Shown in pieces: positions 33,829 to 44,639 of a stretch of 64,000 nucleotides of DNA (positions are counted from its first letter, which is position 1; the number at the start of each line of letters is the position of its first letter). Origin of the DNA: Tilletiaria anomala UBC 951 (taxonomy: Eukaryota > Basidiomycota > Exobasidiomycetes > Georgefischeriales > Tilletiariaceae); contig NW_013547000.1 of NCBI RefSeq assembly GCF_000711695.1, forward strand, positions 62,001 through 126,000. The letters are read 5' to 3'. Made by a program: the position numbers and the translations under genes. The notes below the pieces were generated by a model, which was not told the origin of the DNA, did no database searches, and saw nothing but the letters and a program-made list of their open reading frames with translations.

Positions 33829-36297
33829 ATGTCCGCTGACAACGGTCGAGGCAAGCGCTTGCGCCGTTCTTCTGCGGAAGGATCTGATGAAGAGCAAGCG
33901 GCAAAGAAGCCGTTGCTGAGCCAGGGATCCCCGCCTGAAGCAGCTGCTACAGAGTCTGGAGATGTTTCGCAAGTCTTGGATGACGATGCACCGCCGTTCT
34001 TTCCTTTGCCTCCTGCTCCAGCTGGAGCCACATCTAAAGAGGGCGCGTTCGATGTCGTGATTTTTCCGCACGCCGCAGACCCGTCACCCGTTGCACCTGA
34101 CCCAGTTCGACATGAAGATCAAGGGCAGCAGCAGCAGGAGTCGCTTTCCAAAGCAAAGGCCATAATTCCGGATGAATCGGCTCCGAATGACTTGCACAAC
34201 GCGTCTCTTCCCTTGGACTCTGAAGACGAAGAGCTTCAAGTGAACGCCGTAACTGCGACAGATGCGCAGCATCTTCAATCAATGGAATCTCCTGCAGCTG
34301 ATGACGCTCTACAAACAGATGCTGTGAACAGAGTTGCAGTAGAGTCAAGTCCGCAGGCTTCCCATGACGATCAAAGTGGCGCTTTCGACGGTGAGGCAGC
34401 AGAAGCATTGGAAAGCGTCGCTCAATGTCCTTTGGCTGAGAGTGGAGACTCTAAAGACGCTCCTGCTGCACATCCCCTTGACGTCACGCATGGCGGGGCC
34501 ATGGAAGAGCCTTCGCAGCTTGCAGATGAAACTGCGCCACAACCCTCTTTCGAAGTTCAATCCCCTGGAACCCCTCTTGTCTCCGCAGACACTTCTGTTC
34601 GTACCACCACAGAAAGCCGGGAAACTCTGTCATATATTTTGATGTCTGCAACAACCGAAGTGCAAGCTCAACATCCTTCCCAGCAGGCGCAACCCCAGTC
34701 AGAAGCAAAAGCGAACTTAGCTGCTATCAGCGATGAGGAACGGAAAGCGAAGTTAGAAGAGCTTCGAAAAAAATTCTCACAGCCTCCTCCAAACCCCCCA
34801 GCGCGTAAAGGACCGCTTCCTCCCTCATCCCCTCTCTCGGGCTCGCGAAACGTAGGGCGATCACTGACTTCGTCGAGCGTCAGCAAACAAGTCTTGCCTT
34901 TGCGACCCATTTCGTCCCATGCTCCGCAGAGGTCTGTGTCGGCTTCGTTCTCCTGGTCCGTACAGCCTTCTGACCAATTGAGAGGCTCAGCAAATGTTAA
35001 TCCGCGCGACACCTGGGCATCTACGTCCAACTCAGCTTGGCGGCCTACGCCGCCGCCGCCCCCATTATCAGCATCAGAACTGCGTACATCCTATGCATCT
35101 GGACCTCCACGCTCTGCACCAGATTACCAGCCACGACCACTGCCACCACTTCATGGAGCTTCCCACGCTCTTCCTGCCTACAGCCAAGGCGAGCCTCCGC
35201 TTCCGCCGCTGCAACATCCTAGCGTACCGCCGGCTTTGAGCTACCATGCGCACCCTACGCCGCCACCACCACTAGCAGCAGCAGCGCGAGTTGGAAGCAG
35301 CAGTCATCACCGAGCCGAATTATCAGACGCATACGATCCTCGTCGTTCCAGCGCCGCAGCGAGGTCCATTGCCGGAACACCATCTTATACGCATGCGCCT
35401 GTCCCTGCGTCGCCGCCAACCACCTCAATACGCCCATCGTATCCACCGCAGCTGGCACCGCAGCAGCAGCAGAGAAATGCGTATGAATACGGGACCGGGG
35501 GCTCGCCGCACCCCACGCCAGGCTGTGCCCCGCCGCCGCATCTGCACGCGCAGAATATGGATCTGTATGCATCCGCGCGCCAGCAGTCACAGCAGCTTCC
35601 CCCTCCGCCGTCGCCACAAGCCGTGCTGTCAGCCGCATCCTACGAAGCTCATCCGCCTTATCATCACCCGACAGCGCCCGCTGTTGCATATGGCTCGCCT
35701 GCTCAACCCCTTCCGGCAGGGCATCAACAGCATCACATTCCTTCGTCGCGTCCTTTCGCTACTGCTCACGCAGCGTATCCACCGGCGCACGCTTCACCAC
35801 TGCCTTCGTACAGTACAAGAGGGGCGAGTCACGCACCTCCAGGGTACGATTACGGCGCGCCACCGCAACAGCAGCACCACTGGCAATCTGCTCCTGCTCC
35901 AGCATCTGTATCGCCTCCTTCGCATTACTACACGGCTCCGGACTACGGCCAAGGGTACGGCAGAGCACAGGCGCCACCACCGCCTCCGCCCTCGTCGGCA
36001 CGCTACCCCACGACAAGTCAGCACCAGCAGCACCAGCACCAGCAGCACCAGCAGCACCAGCAGCACCAGCACCAGCATCAGCCACAGCCGGCACCCGCGC
36101 CGTTGCACGGCGGATACGGCCGACCGCCTCCATTGCCCGTAGCAGCAACCGGCTGGCAGCCTGATCCGTATGCGCCAAGAGCGCCCCCGACGCCATGTGT
36201 GCCGCCTCCTTCAGTTCCTTCAGGGACTGCTGCGTATCCACCACAGGGCTACTATTCGCATCCACCTTCGTATCCGCCTCCACGCTCGCATTCGTAG
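33829..36297 (+). CDS. Large Pro/Gln/His/Tyr-rich disordered protein of unknown function
   Basis: A single open frame of 822 codons begins at an ATG in good context and shows no intron. The first 300 residues are acidic and Ser/Ala/Gln-rich, starting with a basic patch GKRLRRSS like a nuclear localisation signal. A short charged helix-like segment, SDEERKAKLEELRKKFSQ, lies near residue 303 and is the only part likely to fold. The remaining 500 residues are Pro-rich with many PPP runs, Ser-Tyr-Pro and YGSP-like repeats, and a Gln-His repeat near 36020-36080. Composition resembles RNA-associated or transcription-linked low-complexity proteins, but no domain is recognised and no function is claimed. 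The length of open frame, the consistent codon use and the ATG support it as real. Confidence 0.7.
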   Translation: MSADNGRGKRLRRSSAEGSDEEQAAKKPLLSQGSPPEAAATESGDVSQVLDDDAPPFFPLPPAPAGATSKEGAFDVVIFPHAADPSPVAPDPVRHEDQGQQQQESLSKAKAIIPDESAPNDLHNASLPLDSEDEELQVNAVTATDAQHLQSMESPAADDALQTDAVNRVAVESSPQASHDDQSGAFDGEAAEALESVAQCPLAESGDSKDAPAAHPLDVTHGGAMEEPSQLADETAPQPSFEVQSPGTPLVSADTSVRTTTESRETLSYILMSATTEVQAQHPSQQAQPQSEAKANLAAISDEERKAKLEELRKKFSQPPPNPPARKGPLPPSSPLSGSRNVGRSLTSSSVSKQVLPLRPISSHAPQRSVSASFSWSVQPSDQLRGSANVNPRDTWASTSNSAWRPTPPPPPLSASELRTSYASGPPRSAPDYQPRPLPPLHGASHALPAYSQGEPPLPPLQHPSVPPALSYHAHPTPPPPLAAAARVGSSSHHRAELSDAYDPRRSSAAARSIAGTPSYTHAPVPASPPTTSIRPSYPPQLAPQQQQRNAYEYGTGGSPHPTPGCAPPPHLHAQNMDLYASARQQSQQLPPPPSPQAVLSAASYEAHPPYHHPTAPAVAYGSPAQPLPAGHQQHHIPSSRPFATAHAAYPPAHASPLPSYSTRGASHAPPGYDYGAPPQQQHHWQSAPAPASVSPPSHYYTAPDYGQGYGRAQAPPPPPPSSARYPTTSQHQQHQHQQHQQHQQHQHQHQPQPAPAPLHGGYGRPPPLPVAATGWQPDPYAPRAPPTPCVPPPSVPSGTAAYPPQGYYSHPPSYPPPRSHS
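36020..36081 (+). repeat. CAC/CAG repeat encoding His-Gln runs
   Basis: Tandem CACCAGCAG-type units encode HQQ repeats inside the disordered-protein gene. The array is short and imperfect. Confidence 0.75.
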
Positions 36298-37895
36298 TTG
36301 CACCAGCTGAGCACGGCGCACTACCGCCATCGCTGTCGCCGCCTGTCCCTGCATCTGCATTTGTCTAGCAGCCGTAATACTCGCACACCCTGCTTTCAGC
36401 CGCAGCGGTGGTAGCTGGGTACAAGCAACGGTAACTGCGAGCATGATTTCATGCGGCCGGAGCATACAACTCACCGGCGTGCGTATAGGTGATCGGCTGA
36501 TGGCATCTGCAATCGTTGTAGCTTATCATACTTTGCCTTGCTCCCGCACATCATTTTACGTAGCTGTTGCCAGCCGTCCCCACTGCGATGTGATCTCCTG
36601 ATCCTGGATGCACTTCTTTTGCATTGCTTGCATTTCTCACATACTCTTGGTCTGCCACCGGCGCGGCTGACGTTCGTTCAGCAGCTTAAGCGTCCAGGGC
36701 AGACGGCTCTGGACACGCTGAGAGCTTCTCGGGCGCTTACAAAGATGCAATCAATCGAAGCAGGCAAGGCGTTGTAGACCGCCTCGAGTCACACAGGCAA
36801 GAGGCGGCAACGAAACACCACGTGGAGTGGTACCGCGTGACAGCAAAGTTGCAACAGTCTGTAGTCGTCGATCACTCGTTTCAAGTTGGACAGGCGGTCC
36901 TGTGCAAGGATCCACACCACGAGGCAAGAAGAAGCCCGATGCTCGGCACGACAGGTAGTACATCGTCCACGGTGTATTCCCCCGCAGGTTGCTATGAATT
37001 ATTAAAGCTCTTGAATAGGGACAGTGAGGATTGGGACAGTTCAAGGAATTTAACCCAGCAAGCGGAACTGAGCTACGAGCGAACCAGCACTCCACTGCAG
37101 TCAGCACAGTACACCCATCAGCATACGACGACTCGCTGCTCGCGGTCCAAGCCAACCGAAAAGCTTGGTTATGTGATTCAACAAGTCCGCGTGCACCATG
37201 TAAAAAGTAGGGTTGCTGCTTTATCTATTGACGGAATGCCGAACATTTTGGACTTTCACTCTTGAAATGTGGCACACTGCGTGTCTCGTGTGTGTAACAA
37301 GGCCATGCATTGTTTCTTTTTTGTGCCTTGTCCCAATTGGCTTCGCCCTGGGGCACAGTGACAGCCACAAGTGAAGGGGATGCTGCCTTTCTTTCTTTTT
37401 CTTGGCTTTTATTCCAGAGTTGTGTCATCTAACACTTCTATCCTCGGTAATGGCCATCCATGGGGCAGATTGATGGGATGGGCCATGAGGACTCGGTTCG
37501 TGGTATAGACATAAACATATCGTCAGCGCCATCGGTGGGGGGTCAGCAAAAAGACAGCATCTCAACGTTCATCTCCCGCTGTTGACTCGTGGCGCAGTGC
37601 TGGTGGTGCCGCGTGCCGCACACTTTCCTCTGGTCCTCGTCCTCCTCTCCTCAGGCTCGGTCGTGCGTCGGTCTCCATCTCTCCCATATATCGATTTGCT
37701 TGCGAAGCCTATCGCACTTCCCTTCTTTTCATTGTCCACCACAGTCGGGCCGCAAGCCGAGCCGATCAGACTCAAACTGTCGCTCATCCTCCTTCCCTAC
37801 AAGTGAGAGCGTCGCTCGGTGAAACGCCAGGCACACTACTCTCTCCTTCCTTTCGCTTAAGGGCGTCATCAAGTACCCGCCAATCAACAGCCAGC
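36298..37895. other. Long spacer before the aspartic protease gene
   Basis: About 1.6 kb. It holds the 3' region of the disordered-protein gene and the promoter of the protease gene. A pyrimidine-rich tract runs from about 37600 to 37800, just before the protease start. The open frames here (for example 36751-37155 minus and 36822-37265 plus) have no protein-like motif and are not supported. A CACGTG core occurs near 36830. Confidence 0.45.
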
Positions 37896-39614
37896 ATGAT
37901 GCTCGCTTCTTTCTCATATCCAGCTGGCGGTCTGTACACTGTGACTATCGCGGCGTGCACGCTCCTGTCGCTCACGTCAGCCTCCTCCGCAGCTGGCGTC
38001 GGTAGGGCAAACCCTGCATCACCGGCTGCAGCGGGGGCAGCAGTACTCCTCTCGCCGCCATCATCAGCAGCACCGCTACGGAATCATGCAGCGGCAGAGT
38101 GGACTGCGCGAGATACTGCTATTTCTGCTGCCACTACTTCATCCTCTGCGCCATTGAGCCTTCCGCTGCAGCGGCGGCACGTCCCTAACTCACACGAGTA
38201 CGTGCAGCTCACCACAGCGGAGTGGGCGGGTCGACAAGTGCAGGCGCTACGCCAAAAATACAGTGTCACTCCTCGCAACCCTCTCGAACAGGATGCGATT
38301 GCGCCATCATCAATACAGAAGCGAGACGCACTAGCAGCCAGTATACCAATGTACAACGTTGCTGCCGACACGTCCTTCTACACGACTGTCAGCATCGGTA
38401 CGCCCGGACAGGACTTCAAGGTCGTCCTGGACACCGGCTCGTCGGACACATGGGTCAGCAGCGCCTACTTCTCACCCTCGCAGTCGTCAACGTTCAACTC
38501 ATCCAGCCCGCCAACACCGTTCAGCATCCAGTACGGCGGGGGTCAGGTGCAGGGCATACTCGGGACGGACCAGATGCTGCTCGCCAACCATATCGTCACG
38601 GGCCAGACGTTCGCCGTCGCCAACACCATCTCAGGCGGGCTACTCAATGGACAGGTACAGGGCGTCATGGGCATGGCGTTCGCGACGCTCAGTACCAGCG
38701 GACAAAACCCGCTGTGGTACGGCGCTGCACTGAGCGATCAGACATTTGCATGTGAGTGTAGCCAGAAGGGCCGCGCATGCGCCGCGTCACAAATGCGCTC
38801 TGTTTTGACATTCGTACGCCTCACAGACTACTTCGGGCGCAACTCGGGCCCATCTGCCTCCCCTACTGCGGGGGGCATTTTCACATTAGGCGGGACGAAC
38901 ACCACGCTCTACCAGGGTGACATTAAATGTGAGTGAAAGCCTGACAACTCCCACATACCGCACGTGCACAATTCTCACCCCACCCCCCTCTCTTTCCCAT
39001 CATGGATTGTCGCCACAGGGGTCAATGTCATCCACCCGAAATATTGGCTCGTCACGCTCGGCGGTGTCTCCGTGCTCGGCAAGCCCGTCTCGCTTGGGTC
39101 GACGGTGAAAGCGGCGATCGACACTGGCACGACGCTGATCGGAGGCCCAGACGACGTCATCGAAGCGCTGTACAAGTCCATCCCGGGCTCAGTGCCCCTA
39201 CGCGTGCAAAAGGGATTCTACACGTACCCGTGCTCGTCAACGATCAACGCGACGATGACGTTCGGTGACCAGCAGTACTCGATCCCGGACGCGTCGTTCG
39301 CCGCGCAGACGCTCGGCGGCGGAATGTGTATGGGCGCTTTCTTCGGCCTCGGCGCGAGCGGCGGCGATGACGCGCAGTGGATCGTCGGCACCAACTTCCT
39401 CAGCAGCCTCTACACCATCTTCACAATCAATGACAACAAGCCGCGCGTCGGCTTTGCCAGCCTGGCTGCCAACACGACCAATGACCAGACCGTCTCGACA
39501 ACCGTCCAGGCTGCTCCAGACGCCAATGCCGCCGTCGGCTTGCTGCGGGCAGCGCCTGCCGCCGCGCTGCTCTCTTTCGCATTTGTTGGTATTGCTGCAT
39601 CACATGTTTTCTGA
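37896..39614 (+). CDS. Secreted pepsin-family (A1) aspartic protease, probably GPI-anchored
   Basis: Three exons, 37896-38751, 38827-38928 and 39019-39614, encode 517 residues. A hydrophobic N-terminal segment within residues 1-30 is a likely signal peptide. A pro-region follows, with a possible Kex2-type processing site QKRDA near residue 150. Both catalytic motifs are present: VVLDTGSSDTWVSS and AAIDTGTTLIGG. Other family blocks are FYTTVSIGTPGQDF, FSIQYGGGQVQG, GVMGMAF, GGIFTLGG, GDIKWVNVI across intron 2, and WIVGTNFLSSLYTIFTI. The C-terminus ends in a Ser/Thr/Ala region and a hydrophobic stretch with no charged tail, as in GPI-anchored yapsin-like proteases. Neighbouring GWT1 makes GPI anchors, but their closeness is probably chance. 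The start is the first of two adjacent ATGs. Confidence 0.93.
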
Positions 39615-39795
39615 AAGGCGGCACTCTCTTTCCATCTCTCGTCCCTTTCGCTCCATTATCCATACCAGTCATTAATCACACAGAGATAATTTAGATGCTA
39701 CTGTTGCTTGGGATATCTGCAATGAACTTCATCTCATTTGGAGACCTTTTGTCCTTCTGGGCTGTCGTTCTTTGAAGAACAAATACAATTTTGAT

Positions 39796-42700
39796 CTACT
39801 CCGTGTTGTAGAAAGCATAAGAAGGCACGCCCGGCTCGGCAGCTGTGAGAGTTTTGAGCTCGAAGCCCTTCTTGCCTTCCAGCTCGTCCGCCTTGGCAAG
39901 CGCATCTTCTGCCGACTCGATATGCAGGTCTTGGAACTTCATCGTTCGGCAAAGGTACGCCTTGATTCCCTGCACGGTCTCTACCTCGTCGAATGGAAGC
40001 AGGCGGTTGAAAGCGGCGTCGGGCCCGAATTCTTCCATGCGACGCTATTGCGGTAGAAGAACATGAGAAAAGAGATAGGGACGTCAATATACCCAAGCCC
40101 TGATTGCTGAAGCAATCACCACAACGCACCTTGAAAGCCATGACAAAAGGCATGGTGTGCTTGGCCTTGAGAAGACCAGCGGTACCGAGCGCTTCGCGGA
40201 CCTTAACGTCATCTATTGCGCCGGTACTCGGGTCATAATTCACTTTGATGGCATCCACACAGGTAGTCTGCCATTCCGGGTAGTTCTTTGCGATGAAGAT
40301 GCGCAGCTCCTTCGGTTTCCGATCATCGTACGGCACCGTCGGCGCATCCGACCCGGCCTTCTTGCTCGAAACAGGCTTACCCGCCTTCTTCTTGCTCGCG
40401 AGGATCTCGGCGTCGCGGATGCGCTTGGTCAGGTTACGCGCGTACGTCGTCGCGGCCGTGACAGACGGGTTGACGGGCTTGGAGATCTTGGGCCATTTCT
40501 GCACCTGGATCGACTCCTTCTCGCCGAGGATGCTCATCCAAAAGTGCTCGGCCATGTGCGGCGCGATGGGCGCGATGGCGAGCGTGAGCATGCGCAGCCA
40601 GTACTCGACGAGATCGGCGTGCATCTTGATGTCGTACGTCGCGTCCCGGTATAGGTCTCGCGCAGTGATCATTTCGTAGAACCCGTCCTTCACCGCGTCT
40701 TTGTACAGGGCCTGCTTGTAGTGCCCGTATGTCAGACTGATGAGGTTGTTGATCTCGTTCTCAAATGCCACGTCCCAGAAGCTGTCCTTGGGACCCGTCC
40801 GCAGCGAGCTCTTGTCCTTGAAAATTTCCTGGCACCACTCGATGAGCGTGTGCAGCCGGAGGATATTCGCATTCGCCGACTTTTCCTCAAAGTTGGCATC
40901 CTCAATGCCATCACCCGCATCCGCAAGACTAATGCGCGTCGCGTCGGCTCCGAATTTCTCGACGCCATCACGCAGCGTCATGCTATTGCCTGTTGACTTT
41001 GACATCTTCTTGCCGTTGAGCATCAGATGCCCGTTCGCACGCATTGCCAGCGGCCAGCGCTCCTTCGGGAAGAGCGCGGCGTGGTTGTAGACACAGAATG
41101 TGAGGTGGTTGGGGATGAGGTCCTTGCCGGACGAGCGAAGGTCCATCGGGTAAAAGTACCGAAACTCTCTTCGCAACGTCTCGAGCTTCTCGTGCGGAAT
41201 GTCCGTCGACTTGAGTGTCGCAAGGTCCGAATCACCAAAGATGTACTCCCACACTTCGTCGGTGAGCTGCTCGACCTTGATGCCGATGGGCCCGACTTTG
41301 CTGCCGTCGATCACACCGGCCTGCAGTAGGTGCGCGACAGAGTAGTATGCCATGTAGATCGTCGAGTCGGACAGGGACTCAACGAGGAACTGGTGGTCCC
41401 ATGGCAACTTGGTTCCGAGGCCGTAGCTCCTAGCACAAGCCCATTGATGCAACCATCCAAGGACACCCTCAAAGCCATTCCTGGTCTCTGACGTGAAGAG
41501 ATTCAAGTTCTTGACCAGCTCAAGCGCCTGCTTCTTCCAGCCCTCCTCGCCGTAGTCCAAGTACCATTGGTCGCACAGCGCAACGACGCACTCGTCCGCT
41601 GAGCGACTGATAATGCGGCCTTCTGGTTCAGCGTAAGCGAATGCAAGACCCGCCTTGATCATCTCCTCGCGGACTTTCGGCTTGGCATCCTGTACACTCT
41701 CGCCCTTGAAGCTGCCAACGAGCATGGTGCCGTTGTAGAAGCCTTCCTTGTACGCAAGCTCCTTGGCCTCGGCGAGCAGCTTCACATCCTTGGGTGATTG
41801 GATCTTGAGCTGCTTGATGAGCGCCTCAGCGGTCAGGTTTCCATATGCTGGCGTACTGAGAACTGGGAAGGGGTCTAGCGACACCCACTGCGGGTCAATA
41901 TTGTAGTACTCTGCCTTTTTGCGAAGATCCATCATCGTCGCGTAGTCGTCTGGTGAATCAGAAGGAACGGAGGTAACGACGCCCGTGCCCTTGGTCGCGA
42001 GAACGGTCTCCATAGGCAGAACGTAAACATGCCCATAGTGCGCAAAGGGGGCATTGATCTTGGTCCCTACCAGGTCGCTTCCCTTGATGCTGTCGATCTT
42101 CTCCACAGTGCCCCGCTCCTTAGTAATACCCTGGAATGCCATGTTGCGCGCAGCGCGGTCCGTGCAGAGGTAAATGTCCGTGTCGTTGATGGCGAAGAGG
42201 CCGTAGCTAAGATTTGGCCCGACGTAGCAATTTGTCTGGCCGTACATAGTCTCTGGCCTGAGGGTAGCAGCGACCATGTATACCTTTTTGCCCTTCGCGG
42301 TGGTGATAGCATCGACGATGGGAGCAGCAGCCGCACCCCACTGGATGACTTCCATCTTGAGAGCAGTGTACTCTTGCGGGCCGAGAGACTCTCCCTCGCT
42401 TCGGTCATGGTCCATGCATGGCTGCCCATCTTTAGGAGAGTAGATCGTGTATCGCTCTCCGAACTTGATTTTGTCCAGAGCACGCAACTTGTTGATCTGC
42501 CAACGCACGAAAGAGTCGTAGTAAGGATTGTAATCAGTTGTCGTGAATGCCCGGCGCCAGTCGATGCGAGCACCGATAGCATTCAGGTCGGCCACAGCGA
42601 TCGGCGGGAAGTACTTCAGCCAATAGGTGGTGTCTGCGAACTTGTGGATCTCTTCTCGCGGCACTCCGATGCTTTCGAGGATTTGGAACTGGTACTGCAG

Positions 42701-43402
42701 ACCGGTCGACTTGGCAGCCAGCTTTCCCTTGGTTGCTTTGGCCACATTGCCGGAGGGTGCACTCGAAGTCGCTGTCGCAATTGTGAGGTCTGGCGCCTCT
42801 TCTTCAACAGCTGGCTTGAAGCCCGAAAAGTCCTTGCCGAACATTTCGATTTCGCGAATCAGCTTGTCAGCAGCCGCCTGCAGGAGGAAAAGCATGAGCA
42901 TTTTCAGTCGCGTACCAAAATGACCGAAAGGGACGTGCAGGGCATCACTCACTCGAATGGGCATACCTGTTGCATGGAAGGCGAATGGGAAGAGAGCCCG
43001 CTTCCCCTCCATCCTCTCAAAACCAGCGGTAAACTCGATCTTGCTGATGGTGAAAGCGTGGCCCAGATGCAGACTTCCGTTCATGTAAGGGTACGGAATG
43101 GTGCCCATCCATTTCGGGTAGTGCTCTCGAATCTGTTCTGGTGTCATCTTGGCCATCTCCTCCGCTGTCAGAGCTGGCTTGCCGGTTGGTGAAGGAGTCG
43201 AGGTAGAGGGCGGCTCCTGCATGGGCGAGTTAATCTCAAACAGCTTGGCATCCGCCCATTGCTTTTGGTACTTCTTCTCGAGACCGATGAGAAAGTCGCG
43301 CTTCGAGGTATTTTCGAGCTGAATCGGCCCAGCGGCTGCAGCTCCATTGGGTGGTGCTGAGACGGCGCCTCCGCCAGCTGCTGACGCTGCTTTTGGCGGC
43401 AT
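39796..43402 (-). CDS. LRS1: Cytosolic leucyl-tRNA synthetase
   Basis: Three exons, 43402-42953, 42877-40130 and 40044-39796, encode 1148 residues; yeast cytosolic LeuRS (CDC60) has 1090. It charges leucine to tRNA-Leu. The class I signatures are present: PYPYMNGSLHLGHAFTISK (HIGH-type) and NGKKMSKSTGNSM (KMSKS). The CP1 editing insertion lies between them, with the eukaryote/archaeal arrangement rather than the bacterial one. The block ALFPFAFHATGMPIR meets AAADKLIREIEMFGKDF across intron 1 (42952-42878, GTGAGT-CAG). Intron 2 is 40129-40045. The chosen start is the ATG of MPPKAAS at 43402. The frame stays open for 82 more codons upstream, to 43648, with no ATG but with mitochondrial-presequence-like composition (see findings). 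It is convergent with the protease gene. Confidence 0.95.
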
Positions 43403-44639
43403 ATCGAAGAAGTCCTGAGTATCTTGTGGAGAGAAGGAATGGAAAGCTCGTGAGAGAGCCTGTGTTTTGATTGCTACTGGAACTTGAAGAGCAGGCGCAA
43501 AACGGTTGAAGGATGCCGCTACTGCCCTTCTGGCAAATGGTGAGGCCCTGAGGCTGAACGTCTTGAACAGGGTACCCGGAGGTATTGTTGCGATTATTTC
43601 CGCTTGCTGTGCTCTGAGAGTATGCAAAGGAGCCGAGGTTGTGCTCAACGGTATCTCGATGACGGCATCACCTGTCTATCCTTGTACAGGGTGGTTGAAT
43701 AGTTTAACTTTCAATTGGCGTTGCATATGTCAACATCTTAGTCTTCCCAAAAAGACGGCCATCGTGATTCATGCGGTAGAAAAGAAGAGAAGGCAGGGCC
43801 ATAGACGGAACGGTAGAGGAGCAGTATGATTGGATTTACAAGACAAGGAGTTCGCTAAAGTCCAAATACCATAGCCTCAATCGGTGCAACTCCCTTCCGT
43901 CTGGGAGCAGGAAAGGAGAGACATTCGTTTAGGCCCGCAATTCTTTTCGGCTAACAAGGAAACACGTATAATGAGCTGGGACATCGCACACGTGGAGAAG
44001 ATCCTCATCATCGCCGCACCGGTGCCTAGGCTTTAAATGCAATCGTTGTGTCCTGAGCTGATCTGGAGCACTCCTGGAGCGGACCAGCAGACTTATAGCT
44101 TGGAGCTTGCAGGCTGGAATCCTCACCAAGCTGGCTGCTGATGCGCTGACGATGACCGTTTACTAACCACCGGAACGGATGAAGGCAGGTGAGAGACCGC
44201 AGGCGGTGGGTATGTACCCTCGCTCCACGAGGTGAATCAATCTGAATATGTAAATGTAACATGCGCCATGTGTGCCCAAGGCAGCCCCCATGCCATGTGG
44301 CCCGCGTGGAACCGGGTTGTTATCGTTGGACTCAAGTAGCCATATGAACTGTGATGGCTTCGTGTGGGCTTCTCATCGAACCAGTTGATGGCATGTCCAT
44401 TGCGAATTTGCGGTGGATGGGTTCAGGGTGGTGGGGGATTGGTGATGAGGTAAGGCATTGAGAGCCTGGTAATATATAAAATGAGGAAGAGGGACATGTT
44501 TACTATATACATATATGTCCGACTCTACGGTGCATGCATTTCTTTGAAAGGTGCTCCTGCCGAGTTGCAACCTCACTTGCACGATTGAATGCCGTCGCAT
44601 CTCGATTCTGCCTCCACGCTTCGCTTTTGCTGGAGCCAT

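Noticed and set aside
36751-37265. Open frames of 134 (minus) and 147 (plus) codons between the disordered-protein and protease genes
   Set aside because: No protein-like motif, no plausible start context, and they overlap each other on opposite strands.
42029-43192. 387-codon open frame on the plus strand opposite LeuRS
   Set aside because: It is the antisense shadow of a strongly conserved synthetase; its translation has no domain-like pattern.
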